Source: Agapetus fuscipes (taxonomy: Eukaryota; Arthropoda; Insecta; Trichoptera; Glossosomatidae). From it: 64,000 nt of DNA. A model generated the notes under the pieces. It worked only from the letters and a program-made list of their open reading frames with translations, searched no databases and was not told where the DNA came from. Position numbers and translations under genes: made by a program. The stretch spans positions 9,300,001 through 9,364,000 of the forward strand of contig OX637339.1 of NCBI GenBank assembly GCA_951799405.1, written 5' to 3'. Below are positions 40,801 to 49,525 of the stretch, piece after piece (within the stretch, counting starts at the first letter, position 1; each line of letters starts with the position of its first letter).

Positions 40801-42442
40801 AAAAAAGTATATTTCAGACGAAATAGCTCGAATATCGAAAATGTATTGAGTACTATTGTTGATTTTTTTGTGTTTTAATAAATAGCGGAATTTCAAAATC
40901 GTTAGATTGAAGGGGAAAAAGATAAAACCAAAAAAGTGAAAAAGTAGAGGGTTTTTCGTAAAAAAAAATTATCCGGCAAACTTTTAAGAGTCGTGTTTTC
41001 AAGGAGTACTAACTATTCATTATTATGTCAATAATACTCTGTCATGTTTTGAAATTTATGAGCTTAGTAGATTTTTTTTTTTCTTTTTCAAACATTTTCA
41101 AGTTGACTTTATGATGCACCTTAACTTATAGGTTGGAATGCAACTGACCACTCACGCTGTAGAAAATGGTTCACTTTGCCAATGTCACCCTTGTTTCAGG
41201 GAAGGTCGGCAGATATTGCAGGGTGTATGTCCATTTGAGATTTGGTTTTTATGTTATAGGTTCACATGCGCAAGCGCGAACTTGTATGTGTCTGCTTGGG
41301 AGAGTGCATTTAATGTGAATCCCCAATGTTACATATCTTTGCAACTTAAATTAGATTAGATTAGACATCTAATCTAATCTAATCTAAGTTGCAAAGATAT
41401 GTTACATTGGAGATTCACATTACATGCATTCTCACAACCAGACACATACAAGTTCGCGCTTGCACATGCCTCATGTGAACCTACAACATAAAAACCAAAT
41501 CTCAAATGGACATACACCCTGCAACTCTTGCCGTCCTTCCCTGAGACAGGGGTGACATTGGCAAAGTGAACCATTTTTACAGCATGGGTGGTCAGCCGCA
41601 TACCAACCTATAAGTCAAGGAACACACACACACGACAAATTACATTTTATACATCACTAAATAATAATATCCAAATACAAAATATCCATTTACAAATAAA
41701 AACAAATTCCAATTTAACAAACCCTAGCCGCCAACATTACAGATCAACCGCCATTTCTTTCTGTCCTTACATACTTCTTTCATTTCCTCCAGAGTCATAA
41801 TTTTCTTCATACAGGCTCTTCTTTTATTATGACTCTGGATATTCCATTCATTCGCAATTTCGGATATTTGGTCCATCCATACCTTTCTCGGTCTTCCTCT
41901 ACCACGACATCCATCTATTCTACCAACATATACTTTCTTCGTCAGTCTTTCCTCATTCATTCTCTCCATATGCCCAAACCATCTTAACAAACTTCTTTTA
42001 ATCTTCACTTTCACACTTTCTCTTGCACCACATTCTTCTATTACAAAATCATTCCTCACCCTGTCACTCCGTTTTTTCCCAATCATACTTCTTAGAAAGT
42101 CCATTTCAACAGTATGGACTTTACTAATTTCACTTTCATTCACCGTCCAGGCCTCGCTTCCATACATCAAGGTGGGTAAAAGTATGCCACTGCGTACCGC
42201 CAAGTACGCAGTGAAATGAACATGACCATTGAAATACCTTCTTTTTTTCAGAAAAATATGAGATCCTTGATCTTGTGAGATCTCTTTTGCCCAGTGAAGC
42301 CTGTGCTGCCATATTTGTGGCCAAACATGATGTCCAGCAGGGAGATGGACCACAGATGATAAAAAATCCTGTTCAGTATTATGCTTACAGTCGTAACATG
42401 GAGAAATATAGTGACATTATTATAGATCCTGAGGAAATTTGA
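31835..42442 (+). CDS. Prim2: DNA primase large subunit (PRIM2), seven exons
   Basis: Regulatory subunit of primase in the polymerase alpha complex; it supports initiation and length counting of RNA primers. Exons: 31835-31929 (least certain), 32185-32463, 33502-33622, 34443-34663, 35541-35772, 37205-37427, 42252-42442. Phases join to 453 aa (human about 509). Landmarks are DRTSHFILAHI in the helical N-domain, VPLINGSAYL, SFPPCMQRMY, YEYFIRYMYG, CHGCPL and YEILDLVRS. Four cysteines, C270, C350, C367 and C408, have spacing 80/17/41 against 80/17/40 in human and should bind the 4Fe-4S cluster. Exon 1 rests on weak similarity and uses a poor donor (gttggg), so the true N-terminus may differ. The protein ends about 45 residues after C408 and lacks the long human C-terminal tail. 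Intron 6 (4.8 kb) is full of repeats. Confidence 0.9.
32608..32875 (-). repeat. Unclassified ~250-bp repeat, complete copy (PRIM2 intron 2)
   Basis: Reverse orientation, from tattccttgacttataggtt to tgcaacttagattatagatt. It contains ttcaggaaaggtcggcaaaa and the gcgcgaacttatacgtgtctg-type block. Confidence 0.8.
32895..32990 (+). mobile_element. LINE 3' tail fragment
   Basis: Matches the last codons and 3' end of the 7823-9739 LINE (tgactctggatgaaatgaaa...gtatgtaagga...tggcggctgatctgtaat). Confidence 0.75.
33062..33325 (-). repeat. Unclassified ~250-bp repeat, complete copy (PRIM2 intron 2)
   Basis: Reverse orientation, from tattccttgacttataggtt to gcaacttagatttagattaa, with cctgtttcagggaaggtcgg inside. 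Confidence 0.8.
33740..34055 (-). mobile_element. SINE family A, copy 5 (PRIM2 intron 3)
   Basis: Minus orientation. The tail gtaactaagctgcacatata lies at about 33748, the body has gccggccttacgccaaccac, and the tRNA-like head at about 33990-34050 reads as gagctctgtgcgtagaatgc on the plus strand. Confidence 0.8.
34130..34345 (-). mobile_element. SINE family B, copy 2 (PRIM2 intron 3)
   Basis: Shares ggtgagcactgtttttgttt, gagccctct, caagatccagttgctgtaag and the degenerate tRNA-like end (tttgctgggaattgcaacca) with the copy at 5440-5735. Confidence 0.65.
34664..35540. other. PRIM2 intron 4, no recognised feature
   Basis: 877 bp of intron. It has an A+T-rich 3' part and a moderately GC-rich middle (35100-35300). 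I could not relate it to the other repeats in the window and see no coding potential. Confidence 0.4.
35895..36255 (+). mobile_element. LINE ORF2 C-terminal fragment (PRIM2 intron 5)
   Basis: Frameshifted reading gives YASETWTLTKRDQCSLNVFERKILRR-like sequence, then VNRLHWLGQQMDHRSLEKTI and VGRPRARWLDGVVVD. This is a typical non-LTR retrotransposon carboxyl end from a different LINE than the 7.8-kb copy. Confidence 0.75.
36355..36613 (+). repeat. Unclassified ~250-bp repeat, complete copy
   Basis: Forward orientation, from atctaaatctaagttgcaaa to ccaacctataaggtaaggaa, with ccttccctgaagcaggggtt inside. Confidence 0.8.
36681..36956. repeat. Near-perfect 275-bp palindrome (PRIM2 intron 5)
   Basis: Arms of about 137 bp mirror each other around 36818/36819 (centre gttgaaaatattttcaac). 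The only differences seen are A/T run lengths at the outer ends. It contains actttgtgtaataccacttt and its complement. The structure resembles a foldback MITE; its inner arms carry ctgacgatggtataacaccg. Confidence 0.9.
37428..38640. other. PRIM2 intron 6, first part
   Basis: A mixture without a clear gene. A possible LINE 3' end with tatagcgccgtttagtggca lies at about 37820-37920. A perfect short hairpin (atgcagcctcaccgt / acggtgaggctgcat) spans 38309-38343. A weak minus-strand LINE-like frame lies at 38303-38521. Confidence 0.4.
38640..38775 (+). mobile_element. LINE 3' tail fragment
   Basis: Reads atccagagtcataataaaag... gaagaaggttatgactggat... aagtatgtaaggagagaaag, the last codons of the LINE represented at 7823-9739. 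It is 5' truncated. Confidence 0.75.
39215..39380 (+). repeat. Unclassified ~250-bp repeat, truncated copy
   Basis: Keeps ttaaatggatgcccacaagc, aatccaaatctcgaatgaac and ggggtgacattggc, then stops. Confidence 0.65.
39549..39672. repeat. Imperfect 124-bp inverted repeat
   Basis: The nested mirrored words are atgccactgc/gcagtggcat, tagtcttt/aaagacta, aacacgagtgct/agcacgagtgtt and tgccat/atggca. They fold into one long hairpin around gaggcgcagccga. It is probably a foldback MITE. Confidence 0.75.
39805..40030 (+). repeat. Unclassified ~250-bp repeat, diverged copy
   Basis: Recognisable by atctaatctaaccttagttg, gcccacaagccgacacatat and cctcatactcacctatt, with many changes. Confidence 0.6.
41118..41625. 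repeat. Two ~250-bp repeats in inverted contact
   Basis: A reverse copy (about 41118-41366) and a forward copy (about 41367-41625) meet tail to tail at aaattagattagattagaca / tctaatctaatctaatctaa. The ends are short tandem ATTAG/AATCT units. Together they form an inverted repeat of about 500 bp in PRIM2 intron 6. Confidence 0.85.
41724..42206 (-). mobile_element. 5'-truncated LINE C-terminal fragment
   Basis: Encodes [40 protein letters not shown] and RWFGHMERM...GRGRPRKVW through [11 protein letters not shown], closely related to the 7823-9739 element but without its nonsense codon. Similarity ends at about 42206, 46 bp before the acceptor of the last PRIM2 exon. Upstream codons of the minus-strand frame are only antisense of that exon. 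Confidence 0.88.
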
Positions 42443-42497
42443 TACTACTATTTACTTTATTTATTTTTATTATTGTTGTTTTTCATAATCTATTTTA

Positions 42498-42503
42498 ATA
42501 AAC
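42498..42503 (+). terminator. PRIM2 polyadenylation signal
   Basis: AATAAA in ttttaataaactt, 56 bp after the stop codon at 42440-42442, followed by T-rich sequence. The position suits a short 3' UTR. Confidence 0.7.
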
Positions 42504-42704
42504 TTATTTTTAAATGCACCATTGATGTTTTTTTTATTTGTTGAAATACTTTTTGTTATCAATAAAAAACACTATTTTCAGCCTAAAGTTTAACTTTAGA
42601 TTTATTTAATGCAGGGCATAAATTTGAATCAGATTTTCTTTTACAAAAGTCACACCTCTATAATATAACTAAGGTAAGAAAATTTTAGTGAACCTTTTCC
42701 CTGG

Positions 42705-42985
42705 CAGCTCGGCAATGTGATGTCGCAACTTAGCTACACATATAGTGTAACTTCTTGCCTACGTTATCCCCCAAGGGGTCGCAAATGACGATTCGGGACC
42801 TATTTATTTTTACGGGTAAGTGAACAGGCCTTAAATCAACCACTTCAGTTAAAGTGAAGATTTTCCAGGTCCCGAGGGAGCTCATACTCATTTCTCGTGA
42901 AGGCTAGGTAAACGTCACTGGTATTTATTTTAGGTTTGAAATAAACACCGAAAGGAGAAATCATTTCTAATACCCTTGGTAACGG
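42705..42985 (-). mobile_element. SINE family A, copy 6
   Basis: Tail cgcaacttagctacacatat at about 42724, body aaatcaaccacttcagttaa, and cgaaaggagaaatcatttct near the head side. It is joined at about 42980 to a ~250-bp repeat that has replaced its tRNA-like head. Confidence 0.72.
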
Positions 42986-43160
42986 CAAGGTGACGGCAAG
43001 AGTTGCAGAGTGTATGTCCATTTGAGATTTGGTTTTTATGTTGTAGGCTCACATGAGGCATGTGCAAGCGCGAACTTGTACATGTCTGGTTGTGGGAATG
43101 CATGTAATGTGAATCTCCAATGTAACATCTTTGCAACTTAGATTGGATTAGATTGGTGGG
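42985..43160 (-). repeat. Unclassified ~250-bp repeat, partial copy
   Basis: Reverse orientation, aaggtgacggcaagagttgc to ctttgcaacttagattggat. The first quarter is missing. Confidence 0.72.
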
Positions 43161-43164
43161 GATC

Positions 43165-43392
43165 AAACCCTTTCTTTTGACTTTGAATCACTTTGAATGC
43201 AAACATTCTACCAACTGAGCTATCGATCAAACTTTTTACGAGCTTGGTCGCTGCAAAGCACCAGACTTGACCCAGTTGCTCTAATGCTGGATGAACTTTT
43301 GGTGACCTCTCTGGTAAATGGTGTTTTTGAACTTTTCAACCCAGCGAAAACCCACGTGAAAATATAAATGGTATATATGTTATGTGCTCCAC
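43165..43392 (-). mobile_element. SINE family B, copy 3, cut by a TIR element
   Basis: Shares gacccagttgctctaatgct and acccagcgaaaacccacgtg with family B. A SINE A-like tRNA head (ctaccaactgagctatcgat) lies at 43209-43228. The copy stops at tgtgctccac, where the large TIR element begins (43393). Confidence 0.65.
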
Positions 43393-43796
43393 GGGCCTGT
43401 ATTTTCAACGTACAAGTTAACAATTGTAGCTCACAATTGTTAAAATTTGACAGATCTGACGTAACTAGTGTATTTTTAAACTACAAGTACACAACTTGTA
43501 AAGAACAAGCTACAATTTACAAGTCTACTATCCATAGACAACTTTTTTACTTTATCGTAGAAAACGTCAAAAAAAATGCCTAATCTAACAAGTGTATTAC
43601 GAACATAAATGAAAGTCTTACAAAATTGTTAATTATTAACTGTCAAAATCTAACAAGCCTACCTAGCTTTGGAGTTAGGTAGACTTGTAAACTTGCTTTA
43701 CACTGAACTTTTGATGAGCCTTTATTGCCATCATTTTGATGTTTATTTTTCATAATATTACTCTTTATTTTTATCGGAAGTCCGTGTATAGGGACT

Positions 43797-44470
43797 GTGC
43801 ATACATCTCAAAGACTATGTGGTTCCACGTATATATACCTCAATGGGTTCCACACATTTTTCACTGTTAGAAAACTGATATTCCGACATAGACAAACTGC
43901 TGATCGCCGAAAAAGACTTCGTATTTCTGAAGAAATGTGTCAGGACTGGAGCCTTCTCCTGGGCCTTCCACCTCCACGGCTGAGGTGCATGCATCTTCTA
44001 TCACCTGTAGCGCACATGACAAACATGTGCAGGTGAACATGAAGGCGCACGTCAGGAGTAAGGCAACTGCTACAGACCCTCCTGCATTAGTTGACAGAGC
44101 CTCATCACCCATCATGTGTCTCCAACCACACTTACTGGCAGATGCTGAATGCCATCTTAACATTGCATTTCCAGCAGTTGAATCCGATGTCTGTAGTCAA
44201 AAGTCAGACAGTGAGTATGTGCCGGACAGTGATTCCAACCCAAATTGCAGCAAAATACCTGAAAATTCCTGCCATTCTCTTCAAGAATTTGTTATGCTCT
44301 TTTACTTTACCATCCTTGTATGTATACTCTCTAGATTTGTAGAAATCAACGCTTTGCATCCTCAAGGCGTCAACTTTGCCTGGAGATTGCTTGCCGCGTT
44401 CGTCAACTTGGAAACAGAAATTGTTGTTGATATAATTATTAAACATGTCATCGGGCATGCCGAGACATAA
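43797..44470 (+). pseudogene. Unknown TIR-element ORF, frameshifted copy
   Basis: Same reading as the 224-codon ORF at 48057-48731. One base fewer near 43944 (caggactggagcc against caggaatgtgagcc) splits it into two frames, 43797-44036 and 43937-44470. No domain was recognised. Confidence 0.55.
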
Positions 44471-44494
44471 CCTTGGCTTTTTCTTGATGGCCAT

Positions 44495-45032
44495 CAAGGC
44501 CGTAGCCAAAAAATAATTTGGGGGGGTGTTTGATTTCGTGGAACAGTAGAAAAACATACAATTTAATAAAAGAAATAAAATGGTGTTACTTATACATATT
44601 TATTAGAAAACCATTACAGAAATATTATATTAATACGTTATTACAAAATTAAATTTAGTCTTTCTTTGTAGCGAACAAATCAATTACCTCCTCGGTGTCG
44701 ATGTCAATTCTGCGGTGGATTGACATTAACGCCAAACCTGTGGAGCTGTTGGCCTGTGGAATTTTTCAAATAAGTTTTGAGGCGTTTCAGATAAGAGAAT
44801 GTCCTCTCAGGAGTACATGTAGAAACAGGCAGTGTCGCCATGATTTTTAAAAGTTTGTGAATATTTGGAAATGTTGTGTATAACAACAAAGTGAGACGGG
44901 CGGACTGTAGATAATAGCTGCAGTCTCATGAATACTTATTAAAAGTCTAAAATAAATATCTTTTTTTTTTATTTCGGGGGGGGGGGGGGGGGGGGATCAA
45001 TCCCCCTTGATCCCCTCCTGGCTACGGCCTTG
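44495..45032 (-). mobile_element. Nested hAT remnant, copy 1
   Basis: The TIRs are caaggccgtagcca and its complement, with an exact 8-bp target duplication atggccat at 44487-44494 and 45033-45040, as for hAT. Inside, the minus strand 44889-44704 encodes the hAT C-terminal dimerisation segment FPNIHKLLKIMATLPVSTCT...ERTFSYLKRLKTYL. It contains a G run of about 25 bases at 44977-44995. Confidence 0.9.
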
Positions 45033-45433
45033 ATGGCCATAATAGATGTTTGGAGAATCATCGACGATGGTCTTCAATAGCCAGACCGTCAATCTAATTT
45101 TTAAAATATGTATCATCATTGTGTATCTTTATTTCTTGATGCCAATGTACATACTATTTGCTTGCTCGGCTGAAATAAATATGTGATTAAATAAATGAAA
45201 GAAAGCAATAAAAAAATATTTTACAAATTCAACTTTCACTTTTTATTTCAAGAAGGTACAAGTCTACAACGATAGTTGTAACAAGTTTACAATGATAGTT
45301 ACCTACAACCATCTGAAAATGGCAGTACACAATGGCATATAGTTACTGAATTTGATGAATGGAAGTGTCTATTTTTTGGTGTAAAAACAATTATAAACAT
45401 AGAACTTTTGCAATGCATATTGCTCTTTGACCC

Positions 45434-45825
45434 TCCGCACACTAGACGACTTGTCACCGCGAAAGTCGCCGCGACTAGTCGTCTAGTGTGCTGCCGTGTC
45501 GGCGACAGTCGCCACGACTAGACGTCTGTGCGGCTTTTTCGGCGACAGTCGCCGTGACTTGTAGTTGTGACGTCGTGCAGCAAGCCATGCCACAGAGTAT
45601 ATGGGTAGGTATACTGCGACTGTCGTCTAGTGTGCGTGTGGGTGGCGCGACTGTCGCGGCAACAAGTAGCGAGCGGGCACGACTCCCGCAGCTAGTCGCC
45701 GAGTCTCGGCGTCTCAGACGCCAAGTGTGCGGAGCTTTGAACAAAATGTTTGAAAACTGTCGGCCGCAGCCTGTCGCCACGACAAGTCGTCGAACTGTCG
45801 CTGTCGCCTGTCGTCTAGTGTGCGC
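45434..45825. mobile_element. GC-rich MITE with GTCGTCTAGTGTGCG ends, copy 1
   Basis: 392 bp. Starts ccgcacactagacgac and ends gtcgtctagtgtgcgcc (mirror image), and is packed with gcgac/gtcgc words. It is GC-rich inside an AT-rich element. It is shared with 51703-52108. Confidence 0.75.
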
Positions 45826-46352
45826 CTAGACTTAAATACATCTTTTAAAAATGAGCCATCTCCTTCAGGCCGATGCCCCCAATTCCCGAAGTCAGCTGCT
45901 TTTATGTACGGAATGGTGGTTCCGGTGCCCGCCATTACTGGTCTTTTCCAGGAGCATTCAACAGAGGTTCTGCTGGGCTCAATACTTCTGCGGTACAGCC
46001 AGTATAAAAAAGCAACTGCGTGCTTACAGCCACCTGTAACAAAAAATCTTAATAAATGAATATATTGACTAATGATTCAAGCAGGAATGACAAGTATCCC
46101 GCAACTCGATCATCTGACGTCACAATTATCTCATTCAAGTGCGGACCCTATTACCCCAAGCAAGATAATATGGTTCTCAACATTTCATCTATCAGTATAC
46201 GTGCCTACCTTACTCATGCACAAAATGAAATATTCAAGGAATCTTAAATTTTTATGATTCTTAATTTTATTCTAACACTAGACACCAGGCACCCACGACA
46301 AATCAGGTGATGAGAGATATGTATATGTGGTTGAATAAAAGCATGTCGTTAC

Positions 46353-46547
46353 CTTGGGATGCAGGACAGTCTTCATACTGACATGATAATATAATCTCCT
46401 CCGCTTCATTGATGATGGCAGCCACTCTGTATGCTTTCTTGTGGATTTTGTGTTTGGGTGTTATCCGACATTTTGTGACGCACAATTCACTTTCCCTTTT
46501 AGCTTCCACATATCCAACAGCACTCGCTGTAGTCTCCTCTCGTAGAT
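46353..46547 (-). pseudogene. SWIM-like zinc-finger exon, copy 1
   Basis: A 65-codon minus-strand exon between an acceptor (tttttcag) and a donor (caag|gtaacg). It reads TASAVGYVEAKRESELCVTK, KVRHS-like KAYRVAAIINEAEEIILSCQ, then YEDCPASQG. The C-x-A-x-Q-G ending resembles the first half of a SWIM zinc finger, as in SWIM/YqaJ-exonuclease proteins linked to transposons. The partner exon with CxH was not found. Confidence 0.5.
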
Positions 46548-47277
46548 CTGAAAAATATGAAAAAATAGTTGAAGTTTGAAAAGAAGTGAGTTCTGCAGTG
46601 AAAAAATGGCACTCATATAACAGATAAAAGTTTGAGTGAAAATATGCACTGCTTCGAAGGCAAGAGTTAAAAGATTTGAATTTACTTCAATCCTATCAAA
46701 AAAACCTATTATCCTAATGTGAGGTTAGGTTTTAGCTTGCCCTTTTTTATCACAATGAGGACCGCACGTGAATTGGCATATAAAAAAATGTGCCTTATCA
46801 CGGCCGGGTTGCTAAAGTAAAGGAAAATAAATACTTTGTTGTTGGTTGCTAATGACTGGTGTCCCATACAAGTGTGACGTTTACCCGCCTATAAAAAAGT
46901 TCTAAATTCCGATTGGCTACGATTCTATTCGTATAAAGTTTTTACAACTCCTAAGCTATATGATTAAAGTGTAAAATAAAACTATTTAAAGCCACACAAC
47001 AATCAATCCTTGAAACTAAGGGTCATAGAAATTGACAAACTTACCGGTTCACTTTGACACCGCGAAGTTCCGCGTAGCAGAAATCAGGATTATCCGTGAA
47101 AAACACACTTAACATCTCTTCATTTATAGTAGGAACATTGTCTGATTGTCCTTTTGCAAATCCTGAGTAAATCATTTTTACATTTACATGCAAAATAAAC
47201 ATGGTAACTTTAAAATACCAAACGCTCCCACAGCACGCATACAGTATTTCAAACTTTGTACCGCTTTGTACTTCGCC

Positions 47278-47547
47278 TCACCAATTAGCAAGAAGTGAAA
47301 CGTCTCTTTGCATTAAATTTTCAAGTTCTTCTTTCGTTTGCGAATGATAAAAAATGATGGTATCGTCTGCATATAGTTGTAGGGTACCTCGTATGTCCCA
47401 TATAGTTATATCAACACAATAACATAACCTCAAAATGTGCACAGCATAGAGCAAAGTTTTTTTTTTCATAGTGATGTTACCAAAACTTGTAAAATCGTTA
47501 TTGCAGACTTGTAAAACGATAAACTTGTAAAAAACAGAAATACCCAT
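47278..47547 (-). pseudogene. LINE reverse-transcriptase fragment, copy 1
   Basis: Contains LQLYADDTIIFYHSQTKEEL ENLMQRD, the YADD active-site block of a non-LTR reverse transcriptase, without the rest of the domain. The same fragment lies at 53550-53819. Confidence 0.75.
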
Positions 47548-48056
47548 GAAAATGGAATGTTAGAAATACACTAGTAATTGTAACTTGTTAGTTACAAGGC
47601 TTGTTACTTGTAAATTGTAACTTGTCAACTTGTACGTTGAAAATACAGGCCCAGGGGCCTGTATTTTCAACGTACAAGTTAACAATTGTAGCTCACAATT
47701 GTTAAAATTTGACAGATCTGACGTAACTAGTGTATTTTGAAACTACAAGTACACAACTTGTAAAGAACAAGCTACAATTACAAGTCTACTATCCATAGAC
47801 AACTTTTTTTACTTTATCGTAGAAAACGTCAAAAAAAATGCCTAATCTAACAAGTGTATTACGAACATAAATGAAAGTCTTACAAAATTGCTAATTATTA
47901 ACTGTCAAAATCTAACAAGCCTACCTAGCTTTGGAGTTAGGTAGACTTGTAAACTTGCTTTACACTGAACTTTTGATGAGCCTTCATTGCCATCATTTTG
48001 ATGTTTATTTTTCATAATATCACTCTTTATTTTTATCGAAAGTCCGTATAGGGACT

Positions 48057-48731
48057 GTGCATACATCTCAAAGACCATGTGGTTCCACGTATATATACCT
48101 CAATGGGTTCCACACATTTTTCACTGTTAGAAAACTGATATTCCGACATAGACGAACTGCTGATCGCCGAAAAAAACTTCGTATTTCTGAAGAAATGTGT
48201 CAGGAATGTGAGCCTTCTCCTGGGCCTTCCACCTCCACGGCTGAGGTGCATGCATCTTCTATCACCTGTAGGGCACATGACAAACATGTGCAGGTGAACA
48301 TGAAGGCGCACGTCAGGAGTAAGGCAACTGCTACAGACCCTCCTGCATTAGTTGACAGAGCCTCATCACCCATCATGTGTCTCCAACCACACTTACTGGC
48401 AGATGCTGAATGCCATCTTAACATTGCATTTCCAGCAGTTGAATCCGATGTCTGTAGTCAAAAGTCAGACAGTGAGTATGTGCCGGACAGTGATTCCAAC
48501 CCAAATTGCAGCAAAATACCTGAAAATTCCTGCCATTCTCTTCAAGAATTTGTTATGCTCTTTTACTTTACCATCCTTGTATGTATGCTCTCTAGATTTG
48601 TAGAAATCAACGCTTTGCATCCTCAAGGCGTCAACTTTGCCTGGAGATTGCTTGCCGCGTTCGTCAACTTGGAAACAGAAATTGTTGTTGATATAATTAT
48701 TAAACATGTCATCGAGCATGCCGAGACATAA
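48057..48731 (+). CDS. Unknown ORF of the TIR element (224 codons)
   Basis: Open frame with a basic N-terminal part (FFTVRKLIFRHRRTADRRKK), a Ser/Pro-rich middle (PSPGPSTSTAEVHASS), an acidic stretch (SDSEYVPDSDSN) and a hydrophobic C-terminal part (VMLFYFTILVCMLSRFVEIN). No known domain was recognised. It could be one exon of a larger transposon protein, since the C-terminus resembles the start of coding sequence shared with other frames. Expression is unproven. Confidence 0.4.
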   Translation: MHTSQRPCGSTYIYLNGFHTFFTVRKLIFRHRRTADRRKKLRISEEMCQECEPSPGPSTSTAEVHASSITCRAHDKHVQVNMKAHVRSKATATDPPALVDRASSPIMCLQPHLLADAECHLNIAFPAVESDVCSQKSDSEYVPDSDSNPNCSKIPENSCHSLQEFVMLFYFTILVCMLSRFVEINALHPQGVNFAWRLLAAFVNLETEIVVDIIIKHVIEHAET

Positions 48732-48755
48732 CCTTGGCTTTTTCTTGATGGCCAT

Positions 48756-49281
48756 CAAGGCCATAGCCAAAAAATAATTTGGGGGGGTGTTTGATTTCGT
48801 GGAACAGTAGAAAAACATACAATTTAATAAAAGAAATAAAATGGTGTTACTTATCATACATATTTATTAGAAAACCATTACAGAAATATTATATTAATAC
48901 GTTATTACAAAATTAAATTTAGTCTTTGTAGCGAACAAATCAATTACCTCCTCGGTGTCGATGTCAATTCTGCGGTGGATTGACATTAACGCCAAACCTG
49001 TGGAGCTGTTGGCCTGTGGAATTTCTCAAATAAGTTTTGAGGCGTTTCAGATAAGAGAAAGTCCTCTCAGGAGTACATGTAGAAACAGGCAGTGTCGCCA
49101 TGATTTTTAAAAGTTTGTGAATATTTGGAAATGTTGTGTATAACAACAAAGTGAGACGGGCGGACTGTAGATAATAGCTGCAGTCTCATGAATACTTATT
49201 AAAAGTCTAAAATAAATATCTTTTTTTTTTATTTCGGGGGGGGGATCAATCCCCCTTGATCCCCTCCTGGCTACGGCCTTG
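48756..49281 (-). mobile_element. Nested hAT remnant, copy 2
   Basis: Same site and same 8-bp duplication atggccat (48748-48755, 49282-49289) as in copy 1. The dimerisation segment is at 49149-48964. The G run is only about 9 bases here. One TIR position differs (ccatagcc). Confidence 0.9.
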
Positions 49282-49525
49282 ATGGCCATAATAGATGTTT
49301 GGAGAATCATCGACGATGGTCTTCAATAGCCAGACCGTCAATCTAATTTTTAAAATATGTATCATCATTGTGTATCTTTATTTCTTGATGCCAATGTACA
49401 TACTATTTGCTTGCTCGGCTGAAATAAATATGTGATTAAATAAATGAAAGAAAGCAATAAAAAAATATTTTACAAATTCAACTTTCACTTTTTATTTCAA
49501 GAAGGTACAAGTCTACAACGATAGT

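Larger units (their letters stand above)
43393..47652. mobile_element. Large TIR-bounded composite element, copy 1
   Basis: 4.26 kb with inverted ends: gggcctgtattttcaacgta on the left, and on the right the complement tacgttgaaaatacaggccc. Subterminal acaagtt/aacttgt words abound. Contents in order are an unknown ORF (43797-44470, frameshifted), a nested hAT remnant (44495-45032), a GC-rich MITE (45434-45825), a SWIM-like exon (46353-46547, minus) and a LINE RT fragment (47278-47547, minus). It is about 98% alike by eye to copy 2. The superfamily is not identified. Confidence 0.8.

Noticed and set aside
42208..42353. N-terminal part of the minus-strand frame 41724-42353
   Set aside because: Bases 42252-42353 are the coding PRIM2 exon read antisense; only 41724-42206 is LINE.
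42400..42442. Ala at PRIM2 residue 435 (QYYAYS) where human has a Cys (FFCES), taken at first as loss of the fourth iron-sulfur ligand
   Set aside because: Counting spacing shows the fourth ligand is the Cys in the preceding ILDLV...AC motif. C270, C350, C367 and C408 are all kept at family spacing, so the cluster site is intact.
44977..44995. Long G run as a functional quadruplex
   Set aside because: The same position in the twin copy has only about 9 G; slippage or assembly error is the simpler reading.
45475..45935. Arg-rich ORFs around the GC-rich MITE
   Set aside because: They arise from repeated gcgac/gtcgc words of the MITE in all frames and lack any domain.
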